A DNA stretch of 64,000 bases, taken from Lysinibacillus composti. Lineage in GTDB: Bacteria; Bacillota; Bacilli; Bacillales_A; Planococcaceae. The number at the start of each line of letters is the position of its first letter. The first letter of the stretch is position 1. Shown here one piece after another: positions 38,283 through 47,098 of this stretch. Position numbers and translations under genes: made by a program. The stretch covers positions 372,001-436,000 of the forward strand of contig NZ_JAFBDY010000001.1 of NCBI RefSeq assembly GCF_016908465.1. Reading direction: 5' to 3'. The notes beneath the pieces are model-generated. The model saw only the letters and a program-made list of their open reading frames with translations, made no database searches and was not told the DNA's origin.

Positions 38283-39230
38283 ATGAAATGCCATTCGCGT
38301 AATTTGTTGACGTTATTGTTGCTAACTGTTTTTCTTTTAACCCCAACTACATTTGCTGCCGCTAAAAAATTAATACCAATGGGTGAATCGATCGGAATAC
38401 AGTTAGAATTACCATTTGTTTATGTAGCACATGATGTATTACTCCCAAATGGACAATGGCTCAAAAAAGGGGATATTATAACTGAAGTAAACAGTGAACC
38501 AATTAATTCTGTAGAAAAAGTCGAACAAAATTTATCTGGGAATCAATTGACGTTTACAATTGAGCAGAAATCTCAACCCCGTGAAATTAAACTTACGAAT
38601 GAACAAGCAAATAACATCCTCCCTTTTTTAAAGGATGAAACAGATGGCATTGGAACGTTAACATTTATCGATCCGGAGTCAAACCAATATGGTGCACTTG
38701 GCCATCAAATAGTTGATGGTGTTTTGAACGAACCACCAGAATTTACTACTGGCTCTATCTTTTTAGCATCTATTGAACAAATCAAAAAAAGTACGCCAGG
38801 CCAACCAGGTTATAAAATTTCAGTAATTGATAAAGATAACATTCGACTTGGTAATGTCAAATCAAATGAGTTGTACGGTATTTTTGGAAATTGGGAAACC
38901 AATATAAGTGAAAGTTTACGTGAACCTATTGATATTATGCAGGAAGATGAAATGAAATTGGGTAAAGCAGAACTCTTTACTGCAATTGAAGGCTCTGAAG
39001 TCGAAGCGTTTGAAATAGAACTCACTAAAATAGAAGAGAATTTTCTGCAATTTGTTGTAACGGATAAAGAACTATTAGAGAAAACGGGCGGCATTTTACA
39101 AGGGATGAGCGGTAGTCCAATTATTCAGAATGGGAAATTTGTTGGTGCTGTCACGCACATGTTTGTTGAACAGCCTTCTAAAGGAGCAGCAATTTCCGTA
39201 ACCGAAATGTTAAAAAAATCACCTAATTAA
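38283..39230 (+). CDS. spoIVB: SpoIVB serine peptidase, compact form
   Basis: Forespore-secreted S55 peptidase that activates sigma-K processing in the mother cell. The 315-residue protein has an N-terminal hydrophobic signal/anchor (about 8-26), a PDZ domain (about 35-100, with FVYVAHDVLLPNGQWLKKGD), and the peptidase domain with GALGHQIVDG (His141) and GGILQGMSGSPIIQNGK (Ser276). B. subtilis SpoIVB is about 426 residues, so this version is about a quarter shorter, mostly ahead of and within the PDZ region. The ATG has an AAGGAGGTGG site. Confidence 0.92.
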   Translation: MKCHSRNLLTLLLLTVFLLTPTTFAAAKKLIPMGESIGIQLELPFVYVAHDVLLPNGQWLKKGDIITEVNSEPINSVEKVEQNLSGNQLTFTIEQKSQPREIKLTNEQANNILPFLKDETDGIGTLTFIDPESNQYGALGHQIVDGVLNEPPEFTTGSIFLASIEQIKKSTPGQPGYKISVIDKDNIRLGNVKSNELYGIFGNWETNISESLREPIDIMQEDEMKLGKAELFTAIEGSEVEAFEIELTKIEENFLQFVVTDKELLEKTGGILQGMSGSPIIQNGKFVGAVTHMFVEQPSKGAAISVTEMLKKSPN

Positions 39231-39232
39231 GG

Positions 39233-39280
39233 AATAAAAGACTACACTTTGAAAAGGGTGTAGTCTTTTATTCATTTTTT
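39233..39280 (+). terminator. Terminator after spoIVB
   Basis: A perfect 15-bp stem (39233-39247 with 39258-39272), then CATTTTTT. Confidence 0.87.
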
Positions 39281-39331
39281 TATTAAAATAAGGTAATCGT
39301 AATAAAGTCTTAATAAGACTATAGCTAATTT

Positions 39332-39423
39332 TGTCGATAAAGAAGTTATTTGTGTTACTACTGAATTATTTTTAATATTTAGAAAGGTTTTTCAATTGAT
39401 ATGTCGAAAATATCTTTGTCGAG
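39332..39423 (+). promoter_or_regulatory. Putative 0A boxes and sigma-H-like promoter of spo0A
   Basis: TGTCGAA at 39402-39408 matches the Spo0A~P box TGNCGAA exactly; TGTCGAT (39332-39338) and TGTCGAG (39417-39423) match six of seven. AGGTTTT (39385-39391) followed 14 bases later by GAAA resembles a sigma-H promoter. B. subtilis spo0A is likewise driven by sigma-H and self-regulated through 0A boxes. Confidence 0.5.
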
Positions 39424-39504
39424 GTGTAAAAAAACTGTGGCAATTATGGTTAACACATACAAATAAGTAGAATTCTAGATTTTAAAATAAAAGGGGGAAT
39501 TTTT

Positions 39505-40296
39505 TTGGCGAAAGTAAAAGTGGCAATTGCCGATGATAACAGAGATTTAGTGAGAACAATGGAGGAATATTTTGAAGGTCATTCTGAAATTGAAGTAGTA
39601 AGTACAGCTCCAAATGGTAAATTGTGTCTTAAAATGCTAGAAGAACATCACCCAGATGTTTTACTTTTGGATATTATCATGCCACATTTAGATGGCTTAG
39701 GTGTTTTAGAGGCAATGTATAGAGATGGTCAGTTCTCAAATACTCAAGTCATCATGTTAACTGCATTTGGACAAGAAGATGTCATGAAACAAGCTGTAAC
39801 ATATGGTGCATCATATTTTATGCTTAAGCCTTTTGAATTCGATCAATTAGTGCAAAAAATATTACATTGTGCTGGACAAAAAACGGAAGCTCCAAAACGT
39901 CAAAGTATACTACAACCTGAAGTTTCAGCAAAAGTTAATCAACGTCAGCTTGACACGACAATTACTGCAATCATAAAAGAAATTGGTGTACCTGCACATA
40001 TCAAGGGGTACTCTTATTTAAGAGAAGCCATTCAAATGGTTTACTATGATATCGAATTATTAGGTTCGGTAACGAAAATTCTGTACCCAGAAATCGCTAA
40101 AAAATTCGGGACAACTCCTTCACGTGTGGAACGTGCAATTCGTCACGCAATTGAAGTTGCTTGGAATCGTGGAAACTATGAATCTATTTCACAAATGTTT
40201 GGTTACACAGTCCATCATTTAAAATCAAAACCAACAAACTCAGAGTTCATCGCGATGATCGCTGACAAAATTCGTATTGAACTTGTTGCTTCTTAA
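39505..40296 (+). CDS. spo0A: Sporulation master regulator Spo0A
   Basis: Response regulator that switches cells into sporulation when phosphorylated. The 263 residues comprise a receiver domain (acidic pair Asp10-Asp11, phosphorylation site Asp56 in [12 protein letters not shown], conserved Lys in [11 protein letters not shown]) and the effector domain (about 140-263) with [20 protein letters not shown] and [18 protein letters not shown], the sigma-A/DNA contact region. It starts at a TTG with AAGGGGG eight bases upstream. It is adjacent to spoIVB, as in all Bacillus. Confidence 0.97.
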   Translation: MAKVKVAIADDNRDLVRTMEEYFEGHSEIEVVSTAPNGKLCLKMLEEHHPDVLLLDIIMPHLDGLGVLEAMYRDGQFSNTQVIMLTAFGQEDVMKQAVTYGASYFMLKPFEFDQLVQKILHCAGQKTEAPKRQSILQPEVSAKVNQRQLDTTITAIIKEIGVPAHIKGYSYLREAIQMVYYDIELLGSVTKILYPEIAKKFGTTPSRVERAIRHAIEVAWNRGNYESISQMFGYTVHHLKSKPTNSEFIAMIADKIRIELVAS

Positions 40297-40596
40297 ACGT
40301 TAGTATCACAAATTTGAATCTTTATAGTTATGAATTTTTTATAGAAAAGCAGTTTTATATTGCCCTTTCAGCAATATTATTTAAAAAAGGCCATATTTTT
40401 AAATGAAAAGTGTACTTAATCTTTGAAAACGAAGATTAAGTACACTTTTTTGTTGAAAAATAATAATTAAAAATTATTAAACTATATTCCTAAAGTAATA
40501 GGCTATCTTTCTAAATATCTATTGTTTGTTACGAATAGAATAAGTCAAATGCTAATATTTTAAGCATTTTACTAATAATGGTGGAGGTGAATTTAT
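40297..40596. other. Spacer between spo0A and the holin-like gene
   Basis: About 300 bases containing the spo0A terminator (40406-40451) and otherwise AT-rich sequence with no reading frame carrying a ribosome site. Confidence 0.55.
40406..40451 (+). terminator. Terminator of spo0A
   Basis: An 18-bp perfect stem (40406-40423 with 40432-40449) with an eight-base loop, running into a T tract. Confidence 0.9.
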
Positions 40597-40854
40597 TTGA
40601 ATATTAACTGGAAAGTTCGATTACAACATCGTCAATTTTGGCTTTCTATCATTTCTTTGCTTATAATTTTAGCAAATCAAGTTGGCGCACTATTTGGGTA
40701 TGACATTACCTTAATTAGTGAACAGGTTGAAGAAATTTTAGGAACAGTATTAATGATTTTTGTAATGGCAGGGATTATTGTCGACCCTACAACTGAGGGT
40801 TTGTCTGATAGTAAGCAGGCCTTGACCTATAAGAAACCAAAATCGAAAAAATAA
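40597..40854 (+). CDS. Phage-holin-like small membrane protein (phi LC3 type)
   Basis: An 85-residue protein beginning with a TTG eight bases after GGAGGTGA. NINWKVRLQHRQFWLSIISL and two hydrophobic helices (about 15-34 and 46-63), then a polar tail ending PKSKK, with GIIVDPTTEGLSDSKQALTY between, match the phi LC3 holin family. Holins normally let phage endolysins out; here there is no endolysin, phage gene or attachment site nearby. It could be a domesticated holin used in mother-cell or spore processes, but nothing in the sequence proves that. Confidence 0.8.
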   Translation: MNINWKVRLQHRQFWLSIISLLIILANQVGALFGYDITLISEQVEEILGTVLMIFVMAGIIVDPTTEGLSDSKQALTYKKPKSKK

Positions 40855-41117
40855 AAAAATATAAATTACATTTTCAAAAATGCCTATTAAAGAAGAATTC
40901 GTGTAAATCTGTAAATATAGAACTAGCCAAACCTCACAGCTCGTTTTGAGGTGAAACGAAAACTGGGGCTGAGACTTTATCTATGGACTAGCGAATTCTT
41001 TCTTTTTTAAAGAACTTTAATAGTATAAGTTAATTACATATAATGACTATGCAATAAAGAATACTAATCGATTATTAACCATTTGGTATACTAAATTAAT
41101 GTAGGGGGTGTTCCTAG

Positions 41118-42689
41118 GTGATGATTTTTACTAATCAGTTTGTAAAGTTGACAGAAAGTGATGAGAAAGTATACATACAAACCTTGAAGAAAGGACTAGC
41201 ATTAAAAGAGTTTGAGATCATTTTAAGACAATACCCAAGAATAAAACTATCTCATTTTGCATTACTAAAAAAATCACTATTAAACGAAATGGATCAACCT
41301 GTACAAATTGGTGAATGGTTACCTGTTTGTGAAATCGATATTTCAAAAGATGGAATGTCAGCTTATATCATTGTCCATGAAACGAATAATACAATCCAAA
41401 ATAATATTGAAACTATAAAGAAACTAATTAAGGATGTCCTTAAGGAAAATCACGTAATACATGGTATTAAAGAACTCGATGTAGTCAGTTTAATAACTGG
41501 TAAACCATACGAAATAGCTGTTGGCACACAACCTGTAAAGGGTAATGACGCAAAAGTAGAGTATTTAGAAATTCCAGAACGTAAACCAATTATTAGGGAT
41601 GATGGACGAGCAGATTTTTTTGATATGAATTTTATTTTTGAGATTAAGGAAGGTGCTTGGTTAGGCGAAAAAACACCTGCCAGTGAAGGGATAGAAGGAA
41701 TTAATATATTTGGAAATCCAGTAGCTGCTCCTCCAGGTAAAGATGTATCAATTAAATTTGATCCACACTCAGCTTATGAAGTTGAAGAAGATGGTAAAGT
41801 TGTAATTCGTGCAAAAACAACTGGTGTCGTTGAACATCGCCAAGGATTAATTTCAGTAAACAGGCATTTACCCATTATAGGGGATGTTGGAATTGAAACC
41901 GGAAATATTCAATTTGACGGTTCAATTTCTATCCGTGGAACGGTACAAAATGGTTACTCAGTGACAGCAAATGGCGATATTTCGATTGAAGGAATAGATG
42001 GGGTAACAGGTGCTAAATTAATTCAGTCTATAGAAGGTGACATATATATTCGTGGAGGGATTTTCGGAAATAACGAAACGCAAGTAATTGCGGGTGGAAA
42101 TATTTTTGTGAAACATGTAAATGATGCGAACTTATCCGCAGGAAATGAAATAATTATAGGTTCTTACTCTCTAGGTTCAAATCTTGAGGCCGCAAAAATT
42201 CTAGTTGATGAACGGAAAGGAAAAATCATTGGTGGAAAAGCTGTTGCGTTAAATACAATTGTCACAGCAATTGCAGGCAATCATTTAGAGAGAAGAACAG
42301 AATTAATTATTAATAATTCAGATAAGAAAAAAGCACTTGAAGTTATTCAAAAAAAAGCAGCAAACTTAAAAATAATTCATGAAGAGATCATTCAATTGTC
42401 AACTCATCTCAATCCATTAATACAATATAAAGAACAGCTTACAGGGCAACAACTTGCTGTAGTTGATGAAAAAATATTATACTTAAACGATTTAAAGAAA
42501 AGTGCTGAAAAATTAGATCAAGAAATTAAGCATTTAATGCAGGGCTATCAACAGGTTGGGAAAGAGAAAATAGTTGTAAGGAAGGAAGCTTTCCCCGGTA
42601 CTTTTATTGACATTGGGTTTAAATCTTCTCATTTAACGAAAAAGCAGAAAGGTACATTCCTTATAGAGTTTGGAGAGTTGAATGTTTAA
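41118..42689 (+). CDS. DUF342 (FapA-like) polymer-forming protein
   Basis: A 523-residue protein of the DUF342/flagellar assembly protein A family. The N-terminal part (about 1-150) has no clear motif; the middle (about 165-370) contains the family blocks ADFFDMNFIFEIKEGAWLGE, GIEGINIFGNPVAAPPGKDV and GNIQFDGSISIRGTVQNGYS and probably folds as a parallel beta-helix; the C-terminal part (about 395-475) is a coiled coil. Function is unknown; relatives sit near motility or spore genes. AGGGGGTG precedes the GTG start. The stop overlaps the next ATG by one base. Confidence 0.82.
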   Translation: MMIFTNQFVKLTESDEKVYIQTLKKGLALKEFEIILRQYPRIKLSHFALLKKSLLNEMDQPVQIGEWLPVCEIDISKDGMSAYIIVHETNNTIQNNIETIKKLIKDVLKENHVIHGIKELDVVSLITGKPYEIAVGTQPVKGNDAKVEYLEIPERKPIIRDDGRADFFDMNFIFEIKEGAWLGEKTPASEGIEGINIFGNPVAAPPGKDVSIKFDPHSAYEVEEDGKVVIRAKTTGVVEHRQGLISVNRHLPIIGDVGIETGNIQFDGSISIRGTVQNGYSVTANGDISIEGIDGVTGAKLIQSIEGDIYIRGGIFGNNETQVIAGGNIFVKHVNDANLSAGNEIIIGSYSLGSNLEAAKILVDERKGKIIGGKAVALNTIVTAIAGNHLERRTELIINNSDKKKALEVIQKKAANLKIIHEEIIQLSTHLNPLIQYKEQLTGQQLAVVDEKILYLNDLKKSAEKLDQEIKHLMQGYQQVGKEKIVVRKEAFPGTFIDIGFKSSHLTKKQKGTFLIEFGELNV

Positions 42690-43417
42690 TGAATCAAAAT
42701 ATTCCTATTTTTGCACACCGTGGTGCATCTGCCTATGCAGTGGAGAACTCCTTTAAAGCATTTTTAAAAGCAAAACAGCTCGGTGCTAATGGAATTGAGC
42801 TCGATGTACAATGTACGGAAGATGGAGTTTTAGTTGTATTTCATGATTTAAATTTGTTTCGACTTACAGGAGTGAGTAAATTTATTACAGATTGTACGGA
42901 AGAGGAATTGAAAAAGTATCCAATAGGTAAGCCAATCTTAAGAAAATTTTCATCTCAGAGAATTCCGAATTTGTTAGAAGTAGTTGAATGGGCAAATACA
43001 AATCAATTTCCACTCAATATTGAACTGAAAGAATCGTTAGAAACAAATAGGGAACTTTTAAAAGATTTGTTATATAAATTGACATTACCAAAGGGAAGTC
43101 ATTTTTCTTCTTTTCATGAAGAATTACTTAAAGAAGTTAAAATACAACGACCGGAATTTGAAACGGCAATTTTAGTAACAAAAAAATTTAATTGGAACAA
43201 TTTATCAACTTATTCATATATCGACTCAGTTCACGCACATAAAAGGTATTACAAAGAGCAATATTTACAGCAATGTGAAGATGCAAAAAAAGGTATCCGT
43301 TTTTATTCAATAGATGGAATGGAACCCTTTTTATTCGAAGCACATTCATCTGTCATTGGTTGGATTACAGATTATCCAGATCGCCTAGTAAAAATACAGA
43401 AAAAACTACAAAAATAA
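42689..43417 (+). CDS. yqiK: Glycerophosphodiester phosphodiesterase (YqiK type)
   Basis: Hydrolyses glycerophosphodiesters to an alcohol and glycerol 3-phosphate. The 242 residues form a GDPD TIM barrel: FAHRGASAYAVENS with catalytic His10, GIELDVQCTEDGVLVVFHD with the metal-binding Glu and Asp and the second catalytic His, and LNIELKES. No signal peptide is visible, so it is cytoplasmic. It is coupled to the DUF342 gene (TAATG). B. subtilis has yqiK after spo0A, which supports the name. Confidence 0.88.
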   Translation: MNQNIPIFAHRGASAYAVENSFKAFLKAKQLGANGIELDVQCTEDGVLVVFHDLNLFRLTGVSKFITDCTEEELKKYPIGKPILRKFSSQRIPNLLEVVEWANTNQFPLNIELKESLETNRELLKDLLYKLTLPKGSHFSSFHEELLKEVKIQRPEFETAILVTKKFNWNNLSTYSYIDSVHAHKRYYKEQYLQQCEDAKKGIRFYSIDGMEPFLFEAHSSVIGWITDYPDRLVKIQKKLQK

Positions 43418-43460
43418 GACGTTCAACTACAGGAAAACTTGTCCCTGAGATTGAACGTCT
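43417..43460 (+). terminator. Hairpin after yqiK
   Basis: AGACGTTCAA (43417-43426) pairs perfectly with TTGAACGTCT (43451-43460). The following sequence is AT-rich without a clean T run, so this may instead mark the edge of the unexplained stretch that follows. Confidence 0.5.
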
Positions 43461-43742
43461 ATTTATATACCGTAAAGATACAGTACTCTCTTTATTCGCA
43501 ATTTTTTGCTTTCTGCGATTATTCGAGGAAAAAGCTGTTGGAAATCTTCACTAAGTCGCAATGCAATCAAGTGCATCTTGAAAGTATCACCAAATTTTCT
43601 ACTCTGAACCCATTCAAACTCAAGTTAGCAAAATAGGTCTTGGAATAAAAGTTATGTAAAAACGAAATCATGTAATTGTACGAAAGTGAAGTGTCAAAAA
43701 CTTATTTTTAATAAGTGTAGAAGAACTTTAACTTCGATAAAT
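43461..43742. other. Unexplained intergenic stretch with an open minus-strand frame
   Basis: On the minus strand one frame stays open from 43623 to the stop at 43463 (about 53 codons) and includes the readable segment RLSEDFQQLFPRIIAESKK, but it has no start codon with a ribosome site (the only ATG is at 43576). The plus strand also has an open frame over the same bases without a ribosome site. It could be a gene fragment or a copy of a small interspersed repeat; I cannot identify it. Confidence 0.3.
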
Positions 43743-43985
43743 TTATTTTTGTGGCTTTTGATATTTAGAAGCAACTCGTCCATTTTTTCGATCTCTATGC
43801 AATAAGAATCCTGCAAAAAAGCTTAATCCAACAATAAAAAAGATTACTCCTATTACAAATTGGAGCCATAACCAAGGAAAAGGTGAAATTAATTTATCAA
43901 ATAGAGTATCTCTCATAAATTTAATTCCTGCACCCGCCATAATTGCCGGAATGAGCAGGACGATAAACGCTAGCATACGGGCCAT
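43743..43985 (-). CDS. yqzF: DUF2627 membrane protein (YqzF type)
   Basis: An 80-residue protein with two transmembrane helices (about 4-22 and 40-63). ARMLAFIVLLIPAIMAGAGI and IKFMRDTLFD are characteristic of DUF2627. Function is unknown. AAGGAGG lies about ten bases before the ATG. In B. subtilis yqzF is near the bkd genes, as here, transcribed away from them. Confidence 0.82.
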   Translation of the reverse strand: MARMLAFIVLLIPAIMAGAGIKFMRDTLFDKLISPFPWLWLQFVIGVIFFIVGLSFFAGFLLHRDRKNGRVASKYQKPQK

Positions 43986-44273
43986 TAGATTTTGTCCTCC
44001 TTACAATTACTTTAATTGTACAGTGAGCGAATTGAATGTCAAGAAATGACATGTATTTTCATAGTCTTCAATCTACTAATAAAGGAAGTATATTAAAAAG
44101 AATAGTTAGAATATTTAATCATTAGGGAATTGAGTTTTTATAGTTGATTATCGATTAAATTGTAAGTATTGTAAAAGTAGGAAGATAATATTTTTAGAAA
44201 TTTCAAGTATTTGTTAAGTAATAATGTTGTTTTTCGAGTTAATTTTAACATATACACAAAAGGGGGACGCATG

Positions 44274-45368
44274 ATGGAACTGTTTAAGTATATGGAAAAA
44301 TATGATTATGAACAGCTAGTTTTTTGCCAAGATAAGGCCTCTGGACTAAAGGCCATTATCGCCATTCACGATACTACGCTTGGACCTGCTTTAGGGGGAG
44401 CACGTATGTGGACATACGCGAATGAAGATTTAGCAATTGAAGATGCACTTCGTCTTGCAAGAGGCATGACTTATAAAAATGCTGCTGCTGGGTTAAATCT
44501 TGGCGGCGGAAAAACAGTAATTATTGGAGATCCATTCAAAGATAAAAATGAGGCGATGTTCCGTGCGTTAGGACGCTTCATTCAAGGACTAAATGGTCGT
44601 TATATTACGGCCGAGGATGTTGGTACAACTGTTACAGATATGGATATCATTCATGAAGAAACAAATTATGTAACTGGTATTTCACCAACCTTTGGCTCAT
44701 CAGGGAACCCATCCCCTGTAACCGCTTACGGTGTTTATTTAGGAATGAAGGCAGCTGCAAAAGAAGCTTTTGGAGACGATAGCTTAAGAGACCGCAAAAT
44801 CGCAATTCAAGGATTAGGAAATGTTGCATATACTTTATGTGAGTACCTTTATAAAGAAGGTGCTAAATTAGTTGTTACAGATATTAATAAAAAAGCGGTG
44901 GAACGTGTTGTAAAAGATTTCGAAGCTATGGCTGTAGATCCTAATGAAATTTATCAACAAGATGTCGATATTTTCTCACCTTGTGCCCTAGGAGCTATCA
45001 TTAACGACGAAACAATTCCACAACTAAAAGCAAAAGTAATTGCTGGTTCTGCGAATAATCAATTAAAAGAATCTCGACATGGAGATATGATACATGAACT
45101 AGGAATTGTTTATGCACCTGATTATGTCATTAATGCAGGTGGCGTTATTAATGTTGCTGACGAACTCTATGGCTATAATCGAGAACGTGCAATGAAACGT
45201 GTTGAAACAATTTATGATAGTATAGCTAAAATTTTTGATATATCGAAAGATGAAAAAATACCAACATATTTAGCTGCTAATCGTTTAGCTGAACAGCGAA
45301 TAGCTCAAGTTTCGAAATCACGAAGTCAGTTTTTACGTCAGGAGAGAAATATTTTAAACGGTCGTTAG
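44274..45368 (+). CDS. bcd: Leucine (branched-chain amino acid) dehydrogenase
   Basis: Oxidatively deaminates leucine, valine and isoleucine to 2-oxo acids with NAD. The ATG at 44274 ([20 protein letters not shown], 364 residues) matches relatives and lies seven bases after AGGGGG; the ATG three bases earlier is too close. GGARMWTY, Lys68 and catalytic Lys80 in [14 protein letters not shown], and the dinucleotide loop IQGLGNVAY are present. It begins the branched-chain catabolic cluster, but a terminator-like stem separates it from lpdV. Confidence 0.95.
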   Translation: MELFKYMEKYDYEQLVFCQDKASGLKAIIAIHDTTLGPALGGARMWTYANEDLAIEDALRLARGMTYKNAAAGLNLGGGKTVIIGDPFKDKNEAMFRALGRFIQGLNGRYITAEDVGTTVTDMDIIHEETNYVTGISPTFGSSGNPSPVTAYGVYLGMKAAAKEAFGDDSLRDRKIAIQGLGNVAYTLCEYLYKEGAKLVVTDINKKAVERVVKDFEAMAVDPNEIYQQDVDIFSPCALGAIINDETIPQLKAKVIAGSANNQLKESRHGDMIHELGIVYAPDYVINAGGVINVADELYGYNRERAMKRVETIYDSIAKIFDISKDEKIPTYLAANRLAEQRIAQVSKSRSQFLRQERNILNGR

Positions 45369-45394
45369 TTATTTTCATGAAAAATGCGGAAAGT

Positions 45395-45432
45395 AAAGGG
45401 GATGTCTGAAAAGTCTTTGAGACATCCCCTTT
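45395..45432 (+). terminator. Stem-loop after bcd
   Basis: AAAGGGGATGTC (45395-45406) pairs perfectly with GACATCCCCTTT (45421-45432). No T run follows, so it may slow or protect the transcript more than end it. A second weaker stem, GCTGTC (45507-45512) with GACAGC (45531-45536), lies before lpdV. Confidence 0.5.
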
Positions 45433-45562
45433 CAACTAGGTGTGGATGACATTTCGGTGGACCACTGCAGGAGCACTACTTTGTGATACTTATAGTGTTG
45501 AAAAAGGCTGTCCAGATATATTTACATTCTGACAGCTTTATTTGTAGAAAAGGGGGATTCAT

Positions 45563-46987
45563 TTGGCAACTGAATATGATTTAGTCATTTTAGGTGGTGG
45601 GACAGGTGGTTACGTGGCGGCAATCCGTGCTGCTCAGCTTGGACTAAAAACTGCAATTGTTGAAAGTGGACAACTTGGTGGAACATGCTTGCATAAAGGA
45701 TGTATTCCGAGTAAGGCATTACTTCGAAGTGCTGAAGTATTTAGAAATACAAAAGATGTAAGTCGATTTGGCGTTGAAATAAGTGGGATTAGTTTAAATT
45801 TTGAAGAAGTTCAAAAAAGGAAACATTCCATCGTAGAACAGCTACATAATGGTGTTAAAGCTTTAATGAAAAAGGGTAAGATTGATGTCTATTACGGGTA
45901 TGGGCGTATTTTAGGTCCGTCTATTTTCTCACCGATGCCAGGAACGATCTCTGTTGAAATGGCAGATGGAACTGAAAATGAAATGTTAATTCCTAATAAT
46001 GTTTTAATTGCTACAGGGTCTAAACCTAGAGATTTAGAAGGAATTCAAGTTGACGGTCATATAATTCTTAATTCTGACCATGCGTTACAAATGGACAAAC
46101 TTCCTAAATCCATTTTAATTATTGGTGGTGGCGTAATAGGAATTGAGTGGGCCTCAATGTTAAATGATTTCGGTGTTCAAGTAACTGTTCTAGAGTATGG
46201 TGAACGTATTTTACCAACAGAAGATGAAGATATTGCGATAGAAGCTGAAAAACAGCTAATAAAGCGCGGAATTCAAATTGTTAAGAATGCTAGAATTCAA
46301 GCAGAATCGCTTCAAAAAGAAACAAACAAAATTTCAATTCAAGCAAACATAAAGGACAAGTTAGAAATATTTGAAGCAGAAAAATTGCTAGTTTCGGTTG
46401 GAAGAGTTGCAAATAGTGAAGGTATAGGGCTAGAAAATACTGAAATTGAACTAGATTCAGGTTTTATAAAGGTTAATGAAATTTACCAAACAAAAGAAAA
46501 ACATATTTACGCAATAGGTGATGTTATTGGTGGTATGCAACTAGCACATGTTGCATCACATGAAGGAATTAGTGCAGTCGAACATATTGCTACTGGGCAG
46601 AAACATACTATGAAGTATGAGAATATTGCGCGCTGTGTCTATTCATATCCCGAAGTTGCAAGTGTAGGTTTAACAGAAAAACAGGCATTAGAACAAGGTT
46701 TCAAAATTAAAGTTGGTAGATTCCCATTTAAGGCTATAGGAAAGGCACTAGTTTACGGGGACTCTGAAGGATTTGTTAAAATGATAGCAGATGAGGATAC
46801 AAATGACCTTTTAGGTGTCCACATGGTAGGACCTCATGTAACAGATATGATTTCAGAAGCAGCTTTAGGTCTTTTACTTGATGCCACACCTTGGGAAATT
46901 GGTTCAACAATCCATCCACACCCTTCTCTCTCTGAAGTGATGGGAGAAGCAGCCTTAGCTGTTGATGGAGTTGCCATACACTTTTAA
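45563..46987 (+). CDS. lpdV: Dihydrolipoyl dehydrogenase, E3 of the branched-chain complex
   Basis: Reoxidises dihydrolipoyl groups with FAD and NAD. The 474 residues start at a TTG after AAGGGGG. The FAD fold begins VILGGGTGGYVAAIRAAQLG, the redox disulfide is Cys42/Cys47 in GGTCLHKGCIPSKAL, the NAD fold has ILIIGGGVIGIEWAS, and the C-terminal His-Glu pair lies in HPHPSLSEVMGEA. Its position before bkdAA makes it the branched-chain E3, although the pyruvate complex may share it. Confidence 0.95.
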   Translation: MATEYDLVILGGGTGGYVAAIRAAQLGLKTAIVESGQLGGTCLHKGCIPSKALLRSAEVFRNTKDVSRFGVEISGISLNFEEVQKRKHSIVEQLHNGVKALMKKGKIDVYYGYGRILGPSIFSPMPGTISVEMADGTENEMLIPNNVLIATGSKPRDLEGIQVDGHIILNSDHALQMDKLPKSILIIGGGVIGIEWASMLNDFGVQVTVLEYGERILPTEDEDIAIEAEKQLIKRGIQIVKNARIQAESLQKETNKISIQANIKDKLEIFEAEKLLVSVGRVANSEGIGLENTEIELDSGFIKVNEIYQTKEKHIYAIGDVIGGMQLAHVASHEGISAVEHIATGQKHTMKYENIARCVYSYPEVASVGLTEKQALEQGFKIKVGRFPFKAIGKALVYGDSEGFVKMIADEDTNDLLGVHMVGPHVTDMISEAALGLLLDATPWEIGSTIHPHPSLSEVMGEAALAVDGVAIHF

Positions 46988-47098
46988 TAACTAATAAATA
47001 GGATTTGTTGGTGAGGGTAACTTCAGATATCCTACATTTCCGTCATATATCTTTGTAATTGAATTTTTATAGCTCGCAATACAGAAAGGGATGATCAT

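Noticed and set aside
43439-43636. 65-codon plus-strand open frame after yqiK
   Set aside because: No ribosome site and it starts within a hairpin; treated as part of the unexplained stretch and not as a gene.
45369-45562. Possible T-box or remnant of buk between bcd and lpdV
   Set aside because: No T-box core sequence and no coding trace of a kinase; only two stem-loops are visible.
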